Positions 35,545-47,924 of a stretch of DNA of 64,000 bases are shown in pieces. The notes below the pieces were generated by a model. It had not been told where the DNA came from, ran no database searches, and saw only the letters and a list, made by a program, of their open reading frames with translations. How positions within the stretch are numbered: the stretch's first letter is position 1; each line of letters begins with the position of its first letter. The DNA lies in assembly GCA_030620095.1 (NCBI GenBank), contig JAUTXW010003565.1, forward strand, positions 498,501-562,500, in the 5' to 3' direction. Source of the stretch: Kuschelorhynchus macadamiae. Its lineage: Eukaryota; Arthropoda; Insecta; Coleoptera; Curculionidae. Made by a program: the position numbers and the translations under genes.

Positions 35545-35880
35545 TTACTGCATTTTTTTTATGTGAATCATTTCGTTGATAATTAATTTCTGATACAGGT
35601 TATCTTCGTCAATGATTTTGGTTTCAGAAAAATTAAATTCGTGTTTTGTGCTTTTTTCATGTTTGTGTAATGCAGTGGATGCATTCTTTGTATACTTATG
35701 CCCTTCTATTCTATTTTCTAAAAGTTGGGTTGTCATACCAATATATTTCATAGGGCAGTTTAAACAAGGAATTTCATATACGATATTGGATTATTTATTT
35801 TTAGGAATTTTAATTTTTAATTTTGTAAATAGGGAGCCTATCAGGTTCTGTGCTTTATGACACACAATTATGTTATATTT
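35545..35880 (-). pseudogene. PLE 2 GIY-YIG endonuclease
   Basis: Minus strand: an HKAQNLIGSLF-like linker, EIPCLNCPMKYIGMTTQ (CxxC and YIG motif), LENRIEGHKYTKN, HEKSTKHEFNF. One stop lies near 35785. The last residues run into the inverted arm. Confidence 0.75.
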
Positions 35881-35961
35881 TCCTAAGATATGTTTTAATT
35901 TTTCAGATAATTGAGATGTATATGGCATTGCAATATATTTTTTTTTGCGTATTATCTTGTT

Positions 35962-36970
35962 TTACGTTTTCGTTATGATTGTTATAATATATGTACGTCC
36001 TTTGTTTGATAATTTTTTTATCGGTTTTTCTGGGAAATGATTCGCATTCAAGGTCTCTTTAACTTTATTAAGAGCTTCACGACGGTATTCTGGTGACGTT
36101 AAAGATATGGCACGGTCAACTAAACCAATCAAAACACTTCTTTTTTGTTTGTATGGATGGTGGGAATTCAAATTAAAATATCGTCCAGACCAAGTTTCTT
36201 TTGTATACCATTTAGCTTTTAAATTATTTTCTTTTTGTCTTATTATAGTAAGGTAGAGAAAATTTATTTTGTTTTCTGTTTCAACTGTGAACTGAAGTTT
36301 TTCTATTTTATTTTCTGGAACTGATGGTAAACAATAATCCACATATCTCTTAAATAAGTAATATTAAAACTCAATTTTTCAAGAACTTCCTCTTCTAGGT
36401 ATTCCATAACTATTTGTGCGATTGTAGAGGAAATAGGTGAGCCCATAGCACATCCATCAAGTTGTTGATACAATTGGTTTTTGTATTGAAAATAATTATT
36501 TGACATTATAAGATGTAAACCTTCTAAGAATTCAGGCTGAGTTAGAGTTGTAAATTTTTTTAAAATATTCCATTTGCCTTTTATAGCACAAATTATGAGT
36601 TCATTTGGTATATTAGTATACAAAGAAATTACATCTAGTGATATTAACTTTGAATTTGGTGGTATTGTTAATGTATCTAGAAAATGTTTAAATGTAAATC
36701 TTTTATGTAATAAGTGTTTTTACCTGTGATATTTGACAAACATTTTTGACAAATACTTTGAGAGCTTGTAGAAAATTGACAAATTTTTAGCTTCCGCGTC
36801 AGTTAATAGATTTTTGTGTAAGAGTTTTTTTACAAAAGTATTGTTTTTGTTTTGAAAGATGTTAGTTGGGTCATTCTTTAAAAGTTTATAAGTACTGGTA
36901 TCTTTTAAGAGCTGATTCATTTTTGTGTCATAATCAGTAGTATTCTTTATAACGGTTTTACTGCATTTAT
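35962..36970 (-). pseudogene. PLE 2 reverse transcriptase, truncated and mutated
   Basis: Pieces in order: DTSTYKLLKNDPTNIFQ (36720-36920); motif A neighbourhood LYTNIPNELI and motif B GCAMGSPISS (36303-36623); after a frameshift, the Penelope block LTIIRQKEN..TKETWSGRYFN..KRSVLIGLVDRAI (35962-36342). At the catalytic site the frame reads YVDY, not YVDD, so the second metal-binding Asp is lost (about 36328-36348). Sequence between 36624 and 36720 lacks the usual fingers. Confidence 0.82.
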
Positions 36971-37007
36971 CTAGTTTAAGTATGGTTAGTTGAGGATTAT
37001 CTTTAAT

Positions 37008-37624
37008 CAGAAATTAATTATCAAAGAAATGATTCACATAGAAAAAGAAAAAATTGCAATAAATGACAAACAAGACATAAAAAATTAAAGTCAAATATAC
37101 CACAATTTGATATTTTAGTATAGTTTTAACTTCGTCTAAGCCGTTATTTTTAAAATATAGTATATTATTGTGAATGTCTGATTCTACTCTAAGGTTTAAA
37201 TTAAAAAATAGCAAAAAATTATCTTTGAATTCCTCAAAAAAAACGTACAACGATAAGAACACCTTTTTACCTAAAACTGTGCCATGAGTTGCCTGGCAAA
37301 CCACTAACTTGCTACCTATCATTCAAATATAAATAAATAATCAACATGCATTTTTCGAGGCATGTAACCATATTTTATTAATTTTGTTATAATTATTGTC
37401 AATAGTATAAAATTTTAAATCAGTTTTAGAAAAATTGTAAATGTCTTTTTATAATTAAACCACTAAATATTTTTTAAATTAATTGTAGATAGGAAAGGAA
37501 AGCCATATATACCAAAAAAAAAAGGAATGAGCAATTTTTGAGAAAGCCTACTATGATAGGCGAAACTTCAAGTTAATCCATTGTTTGATTTTGCAAATAA
37601 ACCTATACCCAAAAAAGAAGTCCA

Positions 37625-37635
<11 letters not shown>
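37008..37635 (+). repeat. Inverted 3' end of PLE 2
   Basis: Reverse complement of 34962-35594 with scattered differences. The 102-codon minus-strand frame inside (37014-37322) is antisense to the element's 3' end and not a gene. Confidence 0.85.
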
Positions 37636-37723
<88 letters not shown>

Positions 37724-37730
37724 TATATGT
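37627..37730. repeat. (TA)n tract between PLE 2 and the 278-bp array
   Basis: Interrupted dinucleotide tract, with C and G interruptions near 37680 and 37718-37729. Confidence 0.95.
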
Positions 37731-37786
37731 ATAGACTAGTTGTTTTTGTGATTCAATTTTGTGCCTTTGCCCTACACGGGGCTCGC

Positions 37787-37845
37787 TAGTCTATGGCGGC
37801 CTGATGAGCTCTAATAAGAGCGAAATCGCGATCGTCGTTTGACTA
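37787..37845 (+). ncRNA. Hammerhead ribozyme, unit 1
   Basis: Core CTGATGA 37801-37807; stem II GCTCT/AGAGC with loop AATA; GAAA 37822-37825. The stem III strand ATCGCGAT (37825-37832) is a palindrome that can pair between two molecules or form a 2-bp stem with loop CGCG. Predicted cleavage falls after C37833 (site A-U-C). Stem I pairs GGCGGC (37795-37800) with GTCGTT (37834-37839). It is extended by TAGTC/GACTA (37787-37791 with 37841-37845) across an internal loop, the type I layout. All core positions are canonical. Confidence 0.85.
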
Positions 37846-38064
37846 AAATGGATCATTGTGTCTGCTGTGATGCAGAACATGTTCCAAACAAGGATCATTT
37901 TCTTGTTATGACGTTGGTGTAAGTGGAATGAAAACATACTATCATTTAATACTCCCAACGAAAGCCAGGAGTCACAATGTAATTCAATGCCGGTCGTGGT
38001 ATTAGCCAGCGGAGTAGTTGTTTTTGTGATTCAATTTTGTGCCTTTGCCCTACACGGGGCTCGC

Positions 38065-38123
38065 TAGTCTATGGCGGCCTGATGAGCTCTAATAAGAGCG
38101 AAATCGCGATCGTCGTTTGACTA
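38065..38123 (+). ncRNA. Hammerhead ribozyme, unit 2
   Basis: Identical to unit 1 over the ribozyme; core CTGATGA begins at 38079. Units 1 and 2 keep the paired GGCGGC in stem I. Confidence 0.85.
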
Positions 38124-38342
38124 AAATGGATCATTGTGTCTGCTGTGATGCAGAACATGTTCCAAACAAGGATCATTTTCTTGTTATGACGTTGGTGTAA
38201 GTGGAATGAAAACATACTATCATTTAATACTCCCAACGAAAGCCAGGAGTCACAATGTAATTCAACGCCGGTCGTGGTATTAGCCAGCGGAGTAGTTGTT
38301 TTTGTGATTCAATTTTGTGCCTTTGCCCTACACGGGGCTCGC

Positions 38343-38401
38343 TAGTCTATGGCAGCCTGATGAGCTCTAATAAGAGCGAAATCGCGATCGTCGTTTGACT
38401 A
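38343..38401 (+). ncRNA. Hammerhead ribozyme, unit 3
   Basis: Core begins at 38357. It has GGCAGC instead of GGCGGC, which turns one stem I pair into an A-C mismatch; otherwise as unit 1. Confidence 0.8.
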
Positions 38402-38620
38402 AAATGGATCATTGTGTCTGCTGTGATGCAGAACATGTTCCAAACAAGGATCATTTTCTTGTTATGACGTTGGTGTAAGTGGAATGAAAACATACTATCA
38501 TTTAATACTCCCAACGAAAGCCAGGAGTCACAATGTAATTCAACGCCGGTCGTGGTATTAGCCAGCGGAGTAGTTGTTTTTGTGATTCAATTTTGTGCCT
38601 TTGCCCTACACGGGGCTCGC

Positions 38621-38679
38621 TAGTCTATGGCAGCCTGATGAGCTCTAATAAGAGCGAAATCGCGATCGTCGTTTGACTA
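38621..38679 (+). ncRNA. Hammerhead ribozyme, unit 4
   Basis: Core begins at 38635, with the same GGCAGC change as unit 3. It belongs to the last, incomplete repeat. Confidence 0.8.
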
Positions 38680-38772
38680 AAATGGATCATTGTGTCTGCT
38701 GTGATGCAGAACATGTTCCAAACAAGGATCATTTTCTTGTTATGACGTTGGTGTAAGTGGAATGAAAACATA

Positions 38773-38773
38773 C

Positions 38774-38808
<35 letters not shown>
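38773..38808. repeat. (TA)n tract after the 278-bp array
   Basis: Short dinucleotide tract at the right boundary of the array. Confidence 0.95.
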
Positions 38809-38812
<4 letters not shown>

Positions 38813-41800
38813 ATGTATGGTATATAAAATCTAAAATAGATCTTGCTAGTAAAAACTCTAATGCTCCTGTAGTTGGCTGTACCGGATGTTGACAGAAACA
38901 CTAGTTTTGCGGTCGTTGATACATATCTGAAGCAATAAAGAATTAATTTATGGAAAATTCAAAAATTTTCACTGCTACGTGGACCAGCGCTTTATTATTA
39001 CAATTTGCCTCGGAAATGCTATACTAGTTCTTCTCTAAACATTTTTGTGCAGATTTCTTATTGTTGGAGTATCAAATCAAATCAAATCAAATATCAAAAT
39101 CTAGTGTTTGAGAATTCTTGACTTAATTTGGATTTATTTGGAATCAGGCTGATTCTAATGACATGCTAATAACAACAGTTTGTAGTTCTGTGCTAGAGAA
39201 TGCAAGTCTGTCGAAATTTTTCTCGAACATTGTGGACCAGTAAGCTTCTAAATTGTCGAACATTAAAATCAGATATTTAACCTTTCGATTTGATCAAAGT
39301 GTACTAAATTTGTTCAACTTGTAAAACTCTAAGCTCTTGCATAACATAGATAATCGATATAAAAATTCAAAAATATCTTAAAATAATAATAATAAAATGA
39401 AAATAAATTAATAATAATGGTGATGATGATAAGAATAAAAAACTTAATTTTCTTTTTTGTGAGTGACGCGACATTCCACATTTTTCAAAACTGTAAAATA
39501 GAGCCTTTTTTAGACTTTATTAGAAGATCAACGATGAACCCAAAATCTTAGTCGTATATTGAAGGATTTCTACACTTAATTTTTAAATTGAGCACTTTAC
39601 ATATTATAACATATTTATAATCAAGGCATTATATTACTCCGAACAGAACTCTTTAGAAACTAATTTTTAAATTGCACGTTTTAAAACAGTTTTTAATTTC
39701 CAATCTGGAGTGCCAAACTAACTTAAAATTTCTTTAATAAATGCATAAAATGTCAGTTAAATAGTTAAGAGTTTTTCCTTCACTCTGTTATATTTTAGGA
39801 ACGTCTTGAGTTGAGAATGCAACCACCTCAGTTTTGTCGCATAGCTAAATGCAGTGTTCAAAACGTATCTAAGGACCTATCACAAATTTGCGTTTTTCAT
39901 TACTCCAATACTATTACAGAGCCTTAAATTGAATTAAATATCATAATACTTCGTATTTTTATTAAATTTAGATCCGTCCCGTACCCTATCAACAGATCAA
40001 AAAAAGATAAAATACAAAGAAATTTAAATCCATGGACGATTAGCGCTCGAAAATAAAACAAGTTAGGATGGTAAATCCGTCAGGCCAGGCCAATGCCTCC
40101 CCCTAAGAATGAAAAAGCCTATGCCCTGTTTCGCGCCAAGGCATATCCATCCCCAAAACAAAACGGAGACACTTTTCCACAAGGCTTGATCTCCATCAAT
40201 CCAAAGGGCTAACTCGAAACACAAGGTTAGGTTTAAAAGATACACTGCAGAAATGACTTAAGTAAAAACCCTGACATGTAAAAAATATACCCCAAACCCA
40301 GGTTAAGTAATAAAAGATAGATTAATAATACATTGGTTGATGCAACTGCTAAACATAAACCAAAATGTTTAGATAAAGTGTAAAAAATTCAACCAACATA
40401 CCTTATTGAAAAAAAAAATAAAAAATTCTAGAAAATATGCCATCTAGAAATTTTGTCCCAACAGGTAACCGAAATAAGATCAAAAAACGTATAACTACTC
40501 CCTAAAAATAAAACACTGGTCAACCTATCATGAGATAACCAAGAGACAATCAGCTGACCCTTAGCATAGTAATGAACTCATAAGTTATAAGCAACTTCAC
40601 AATATTAGACAGAGCATAACTAGAGTTGCGTGCAACCTTATAAGAAATAGGAAGACCTCATACTAGGCAAGTCTACCTTATAGAACTTCCTATGGTTAAA
40701 ACTAATAAACTTGGGTGTATTAATTCGAAGTCAAAATTCAGATATTCAAACGTCAAAATCAGGAAATTTAAGATGAAGAAGAGAATAAAATCGTAAGGCG
40801 TTTTATTTTAATACGAAAGTGCAGTTCAATTAATTTTTTCTAAACTAATTTGCTTAACTATTAACAATAAAAAAAAACAATTGATTGTTTAAGAAATGTT
40901 TTAAGTATTTTATTTGCTAATTTAGTAATCTGGGGGTTTTGGTTGGTGCTGGCACTCTAGGTTTGCTTAAAAATGGGTTGAAAATTTTCCAAATTAAAAA
41001 ATCTGCAACCAAAATAGTATTGTTATGTACAAAATGGTCCCTAGATTACAAATAACCACTAATCTAAAGAATGTTTATTTTAAAATTAAAAATTGGGGTC
41101 AGTTTCAATGTAACTGGAACTCTGGAACTGGAATAATTTGCATCTAAAAATTGCACGTAGCTTTTATTTGGAACATACACATAATAATCAGAACAGACGC
41201 ATAATAATAAACGTTATAATTATGAATCTTAATGGGGAATCTAAGTGGCTTATTTTTAAAAATAAATTCTTTCACCCCCGCTGTTACCCATTGTAAAGTT
41301 CATATCTCAAATAGCTTCTATTTTGAAAACTTCCGATGTCAAATTTACAATTTTACCTGTTATAATACCCACAACATTAAAATTCTTTTAGAAATGAATG
41401 AATCGGCTAGACAAGTGTCTGGTGCCAAATCTTAATTCTGCACAAAGTGAAGGAAGTCAACAATTACCTGTGTTTGGAGTATCTCTATCAAATTTATGAT
41501 TCTACCCCAGTGAGCCTTTTATGTTTCGGAATGTATTTATTGGGTACAGTATTTATTAATATTTTTAGGGAAAATAAGTTTGGTATATTGTCTATTTCGC
41601 TATTAGGTAATTTTGCTAATATATAGTTCAGATTTTTCCAAGGAATAATAAGTTTGGAGTCTGTTGTGCAATGTATATTGCCTATTTTTATTATATTTTA
41701 TATTTATTACATCATACTTAGAACCATGCTATAAACGTGCATGGTAGACCAATTTACAATGCAACTCTTGCTAATTCATTTTGAATAATTTTTTATATAC

Positions 41801-42919
41801 AGAGGTTCATAAAAAGTGTGTGTTTGATCCCCCAGAGAAAGTTGAGTTGCATATAGAATTGCATGAGAATAATATTAAATGAGATGTTTAAACAATCTAA
41901 AAAGGGATGCTTGTTTAAAGAGTCAGCCTTTATTTTAGTCGCTGATTGTCAACAACCTGCTATGCTTATACAACCATTGTAATGTTTTACTTTGCTCACT
42001 TCCCTCCTTAATTCAAAACCTTCCGGTAACTAATATTATATAAATATCGACATCTCTACATATCTACATAGTTCTAGGAAAACAATAAAAGAGTACTTCG
42101 GAACGCTGAAAAAATAAAAAATTATATGAAACACGATAATTTAAACTTGCCGCCTTTCCCACCTCATACCTCACTTAGTCACAACATGTATGTGTTCAGA
42201 ATAAAGTCATATAAATACCATCTACATTGATGAAGATTTGTAAAGTTTTATTGAACTTTGTGCCCCTAAAACCCCGAAAACCATATAAATCTGGATATTT
42301 TTTATTACCCTACTATTTTTCCCTTCCTCTGTACTGCCATATTCTTCATTTATTGACACAGGTTTTTTTTTATGCCAAAATAAAGTTATTAAATATTTAA
42401 CATTCGTTTAGATTTATAGTAACTGAAATAATTATACAAGAAAATAGATTCTCTCCAACTAAGTCGAGGAATGTACCTCAAGGTACGTCAAAATTTTTTT
42501 TAAACCTGGCGAAGAATGAAGTTTTCTGAGAATATCTTGTTTCATATAACTTTCGGAATTTCTAGGGGTATGATGCTCAATTTATTGAATCATTTAAATT
42601 TTTGACAATTTGTATAACTGATTTGGGTAAATTTTTCAAGGAGTATTCAAATTAGTGACGGGGTTCTTGGACAAATGGTATTGCTGATTTTCTATAAATA
42701 TGTACATATATGTATGTATGGCGCGCTTTGTATAATATTAATGACCTTGATTTTAGAAAAAAATTACACGCAAAGGACCCAGCATGGAAAAATCCGAAAT
42801 TTTAACCTAGGTTTGGCCTCGAAATTTATGAAGCTTACTTCTACAATAAAAGTTAATAAATAAATAAAATTAAAACCAATAGTATTCATTACTCTTGAAA
42901 TAAAGTATTATTTTTCTCA
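38809..42919. other. 4.1 kb with no gene seen
   Basis: AT-rich sequence with chance frames under 70 codons. A short (CAAAT)n run lies near 39068-39090. No family repeat was recognised. Confidence 0.45.
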
Positions 42920-44000
42920 TCTTAGTATCCATAGACGTTAAAAAACATGTTTTCTCAATTCCGTCGGTCTGTCTGTCGGTCTGTTTGTAAGCGGCATAGC
43001 TTAATAATTACTTATCCTAACTTGGTCAAAAATCAAGACTCATAAAGGGATGAAATGGTTGCATTTTGACAAAAATTCAATATGGCCTAACAAAATGGCG
43101 GTCTAGTGAAACTTTAAAAAATCATTACTAAAAAACTACTTATCCGATTCACTTGAAATTTTGCAAAAAATTAAATATTACGTAGAAATTAACTTGTAAA
43201 ATTTTGATTGAATCCAAGATGTTGAAACAAAATTGTTGTTTAATAATCTATTTTAAAAATCAGCCTGAAAAAAGTACTTATTAAATCGAGTTCAAACGTT
43301 GTGCATGAATTATGTGTGACATAGAGATAAACCGGTAAAATCTTGAAGTGAATTCTGGATGGCGGAACAAAATGACGGCCAAATAAAATATTTGTAATTG
43401 TGAAAAGAATCCCCGTCGAAAGTTTTAGCATTTCTAGATGTCCAAAAACATGTTTTCTCTATTCCGTCGGTCTGTCTGACTGTCAGCTTGCGACATAGCT
43501 TAAAAACTACTCACCTGATTGATTTCAAGTTTTGGTCAATAATTAAAAGGCTTATGGGGATGACTAGGTAACATTTTTGTAAATATCCAATATATATGGC
43601 GGCCTAAAAAATATTTAATAAACCAGCCTGAAAACTTACCCATTAAAGAAATTTCAAAATTTGTGCAAGCATTAAGTGTAATATGGAGGCTAACAAACTA
43701 GTAAAATTTTAGTACAAATTGAAAATGGCGGAATAAAATGTCGGTCTTAAAAAATCAGTGTAAAAACTAACTTATTCAATTTATTTTAAGTTATGTCTAA
43801 AAATTAAGTGCTCATTGGACGAAACTGGTAAAATATTGGTACAAATCCAATATGATGAAACAAAATGGCACCCAAGACAATGTTTGAAAAGATAGTATAT
43901 GTATAGGTGTTACTAAATGACTATTTGCGGAACCAAATTGGGTCACACTTCATAATAAAGGGAAAGATTCATAATGGGGGAAGTTACGGGTAAAGGAAAT
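42920..44000 (+). repeat. Family A interspersed repeat, copy 3
   Basis: Two blocks, each starting near AACATGTTTTCTC with a GTCTGTCTGTC stretch (42940, 43450). It ends with the family terminus GGGGGAAGTTACGGGTAAAG near 43975-43995. Confidence 0.7.
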
Positions 44001-45270
44001 TTACCGATTTTCATCGATTTTATTTTTTTTTAATGAATTTTATTAGTTAATTATATTTCATAGATCAAATTTAAGAGTAATATGTAAAAAGATTTCATAA
44101 CTATCGCGAAAAATCTTTCGCAGATAAATAATTAAAATGGCGTTACTCCTCCATTTTATTTTTTTGGAATACGGCACCGTCCTAGTACTACCCTGAATAC
44201 CTTCTTAGAAATTCGTATAAATTGATCAAATCTGCATGAAGTAATCGATATACATACATAAAAAATGCATAGGGTCGAATTCGGTTAAAAAGTCATCCAA
44301 AATTAAATTAGCATCCAATATCCGAAAGTGCATGGCAGAATGATAAACAGGCTTTTTATATATTTAGGTACTCGGTAAAAAGTTCTAAATTCATACTATG
44401 CTTTTATCAAAACAAACTTTTTTGCTTTGCTTTAGTGTTTTAGGTCAGAATCTGGAGGATTATCAAAAATTAAAAACTGAAGTTCATTTATGCCTCGCGT
44501 AACACCCTCAATATTGAAAAATACTTTTGGAAATTAGAATAATTCATATAAAAATGAAAATCAAAAGGTACAAACGATTTTTATTATTTAGTCATATTCC
44601 TAATATTTGTAATAGGCCATTTACCGTGAGCCAAAATCACTGTATCTTTTGTAATGTTTGTTGTTACCCATACCTAAACAATTTAAATAATAGTGGCAAA
44701 ACAAATAAAAATAGTTTTTCCAACTTTTAACTGTTTTCGTGAAGTTTTTGTCAATATTTTGTATATGGAAATTATGTAAATATAGCTGAATAATAGATTT
44801 TATATTAAACTTATCAATTAGGCGGATTTAGTTTTGATCATGGGATAGATAATTTTAATTTTAGTCCAGAGAATTTACTATTTTATAAATCTAATATTAT
44901 ATTTTTTAATATTTATTATACACTATTTGCCTTTTAAAAAATCAGGTTTGTGAAAGAAGCCAGCATCATTAAAGCGTATACAAAATAAAAAATAATAAAT
45001 ACAAACTTTGCTAATATTCCCATGTATTAGAAAATGACTGATTAACGGGCGAACTGAGAACTGAACGGCTCGCAGAATATGGTAAGTTATGATTGAACAA
45101 TACGTCACGTGACTCAATCGAGGATTTTGAATGGAGGATCACTAATTTACAATTAAACGCTCGATGTGCGCGTTTGAACGCTAGAAGCAAATTCTACAAA
45201 TGTTCACAATTAAAGAGAAATAACATAACACTTTTTCCATGATCAGGTCACCTCGATGATATCGAATTAG
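44001..45270. other. No gene seen
   Basis: AT-rich sequence with incidental frames only. Confidence 0.45.
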
Positions 45271-46330
45271 TTGTTGCCATCCGAATTACATACGATTGCA
45301 AAGTTTCAGATCGTTATGACAAAATTAATGTTTCTCCATACAAACTTTGCCAAACCCTTAGAAAACGATTTTTTAAAAATAATGAAACAAGTGTTATTTT
45401 ATTTCAATTTTTTTCTTCCTACAAGCTTTGCCATCTATCTTTTCACCCCTCTACAAAAAGAATTTTGTACTACAAATTTCAAATCTCTAGATTAACCGGC
45501 TTACGCTGTCCGTGGTTTGTCAGCCAGTCACGGCACTGTCTTGCCACCGCATTAACTCCCTTAGTAAATGAAATTTCAAAAATAACGAAACACTTCTTAT
45601 TTTATTTCTTTTGATTACTATTTACAAAATGTCCTCATCGTAATTTAATTTTTTTTCTTCATACAAACTTTTCCATCTTTTTCACCCCTTTGCGGATAAA
45701 ATTTTGTAACACCAAATTGCAAATCTCTAGATTAACTGGTTTAAGCTGTCCGTTGTTTGTCATTCAGTCAGTTACGGTAGTTTTTGCCACCCCCGTCAAC
45801 TTCCTTAGAAAATTAATTTTCAAAAATAATGAAACACCTGTAATTTTTTTTCTTTTGAAAGCTATATTTGCATAGTGTCATTAGCACAGCTTTAATTTAT
45901 TCATTCATACAAACTTTACCACTTTTTTCACCCCTTTTACGGATGGAATTTTGGGGGTGTTCAAGGAATATTCCTTCCAAATTTTAAATCTCTACGTTCT
46001 CCGGTTTAGGCTGTACGTTCTCTGTCAGTCAATCACGGTACTATTTTGCCACCCCCGTTTACCCCCTTAGAGATGAATTTATTCAAAAATAATGAAACAG
46101 GTATTATTTTATTTATTTTGAACTCAATAATCGTACATTAAAAAAATTACTTTATTCAAATTTTACCACCTTATAAGGATGCAATTTTGTAAAATTCCTT
46201 TTTAGTGTAACCCTAGGGTATTCAAGGAATATTTTCTCCAAATTTCAAATCTTTAGGTAAATCGGTTTAGGGTGTGCGTTTACTCTCAGGCGGTCAGTCT
46301 CGTATTGTTTTTTAAGTACATATTATTTAA
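45271..46330 (+). repeat. Degenerate ~250-bp tandem repeat, about four units
   Basis: The phrase AAATCTCTAGATTAAC or a variant recurs at about 45479, 45720, 45986 and 46247. Each unit also has CATACAAACTTT, TTTTCACCCCT and GTCAGTCAGTCAC-like stretches. No coding. Confidence 0.7.
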
Positions 46331-47130
46331 AAGGGGTGGTAGAAAATATTATCGATATATTTGCTTAATATTCAAACAATCTTCAAATATTTCAAAATCA
46401 ATAATTCTTATACAGACAAAATAATCTTACATTGCACTTCACTTACACTTTAGTAAAGTTTCTTGTAATAAGCCGATTTTCACATTCTTTGTCTTTAAAT
46501 TGGAAAACCAGTAAACTGATACTTATCCACCTTGTGTGTTACATTTTATACAGAAACATTTAAACTATGACCTTTAACTACACAGAAGTTATGAAAATTT
46601 AATCTAAAATGTGATAATTAAAAACAGATAACTATACTGCAAAAAGTTGATCTATAGTTTTTTAGGGTAAACTTGAAATTAAATAGTTCAAAAACCAAAA
46701 GAAATATCTGTATGCGCCTACTAGCATTTATTAGAAACATTCTTTGGAATAAAATACAGGCATACATTTTTCCAAATTAATAGGTGCATTGTTACTACAT
46801 AGTGTACAAGAAAAGCATGATTTTTTCTCCAATATTCATGTTTCTCAGGTTTCAATAAAAATGTTTCAATTTTTTTTTTCGATATATTTTTCAAGAAAGT
46901 GTCGTAAAGTAAAGAAAAATACACGCTTCTCAGTTTTTGAATAAATCTTTCCTATTTTCAGTTACTCCTATGGGCGTAGACATATCTTTATTTAATTGAG
47001 AATATGCATGTCGGCTCGTTCCTTAAGTGAAGCTATCTTATTTCAAAATTTATAAGATATAATTAAAAACTTAAATATACAAGATTCTTAGTTACATCTA
47101 TACTTTTAATAAGATATGTTATTTTTTATA
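46331..47130. other. No gene seen
   Basis: AT-rich spacer with short incidental frames. Confidence 0.4.
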
Positions 47131-47132
47131 TA

Positions 47133-47910
47133 CAGGGTGTTCCTTTTAAGAGTGTAGGACCTAAATTAATTTATGTCTAAAACTCTGGAAAAGCAAAAAA
47201 TATACTAAAAAACTACTTATTCAATTTATCTCAGAATTTGTACAAAAATCAAGTATTATCTAGGAATTACTTGGTAAAATTTTGGTGAGATTCCAAGCTG
47301 GCGAAACAAAATGGCGGCTTAATAAAATATTTAGAAATTCAGCCTGAAAAAGCTACTTAATGGACTGATTTCAAATTGTGTGCCATAACTAATTGTGACA
47401 TAGAGATGGACTAGTAAAACTGTGGTACTAATTCAAGATAGCGAAACCAAATGGCGGCCAAATAAAATGTTTGTAATTGTGAAAAAAATCACAGCCTCAT
47501 CTGCAGGTTTTACATACTTTCACGTTATAGAGTCCCTAGATGCCAAAAAATTATGTTTTATCAATGCTGTCTGCAATCTGTCTGTCCACTTATCAGATTG
47601 ACTTCAAATTTTAGTCATAAATTAAGGGTCATATGCCGGAACAAGCTGATGCCTAGTGAAACGTTAAAAAATGATTACTAAAAAAACTAATTATCTAATT
47701 TACCTTAAATTTTGCACAAAAATCAAGTGGTATATTGGTATAAATATAACGTAAAAAAATCTTATTTAATAGACGTTAATTTTTGCAGAAAAATGAAACG
47801 TGATATAGTTAGAAACTGGTAAAATATTGGTAGGAATACAATATGATGGAACAAAATGGCGCCCAATAAAAATGTTTTAAAGACAGTATATCCTTAAGGG
47901 TCATATTTAA
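47133..47910 (+). repeat. Family A interspersed repeat, copy 4
   Basis: Contains the CAAAATGGCGGC, ACTTATTCAATTTATC and GTCCCTAGATGCC phrases of the family. The left edge follows ACAGGGTGTTCC; the right terminus is missing. Confidence 0.6.
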
Positions 47911-47924
47911 ATATTATTTATATA

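Larger units (their letters stand above)
37737..38776 (+). repeat. 278-bp tandem repeat (3.74 copies) with a hammerhead in each unit
   Basis: Units start at TAGTTG at 37737, 38015, 38293 and 38571, an exact 278-bp period, and the last copy breaks off at 38776. I found only two variable positions: GGCGGC versus GGCAGC just before the core, and AATGCC versus AACGCC. The array is flanked on both sides by (TA)n. Its GC content is clearly higher than its surroundings. It has no coding potential. It fits a retrozyme or hammerhead satellite. Confidence 0.95.

Noticed and set aside
37014..37322. 102-codon minus-strand frame
   Set aside because: It is antisense to the inverted 3' end of Penelope 2, whose true coding sense is on the plus strand.
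40063..40245. 60-codon minus-strand frame in the anonymous 38.8-42.9 kb region
   Set aside because: No recognisable motif, no supporting start or splice context, and its length is unremarkable for chance.
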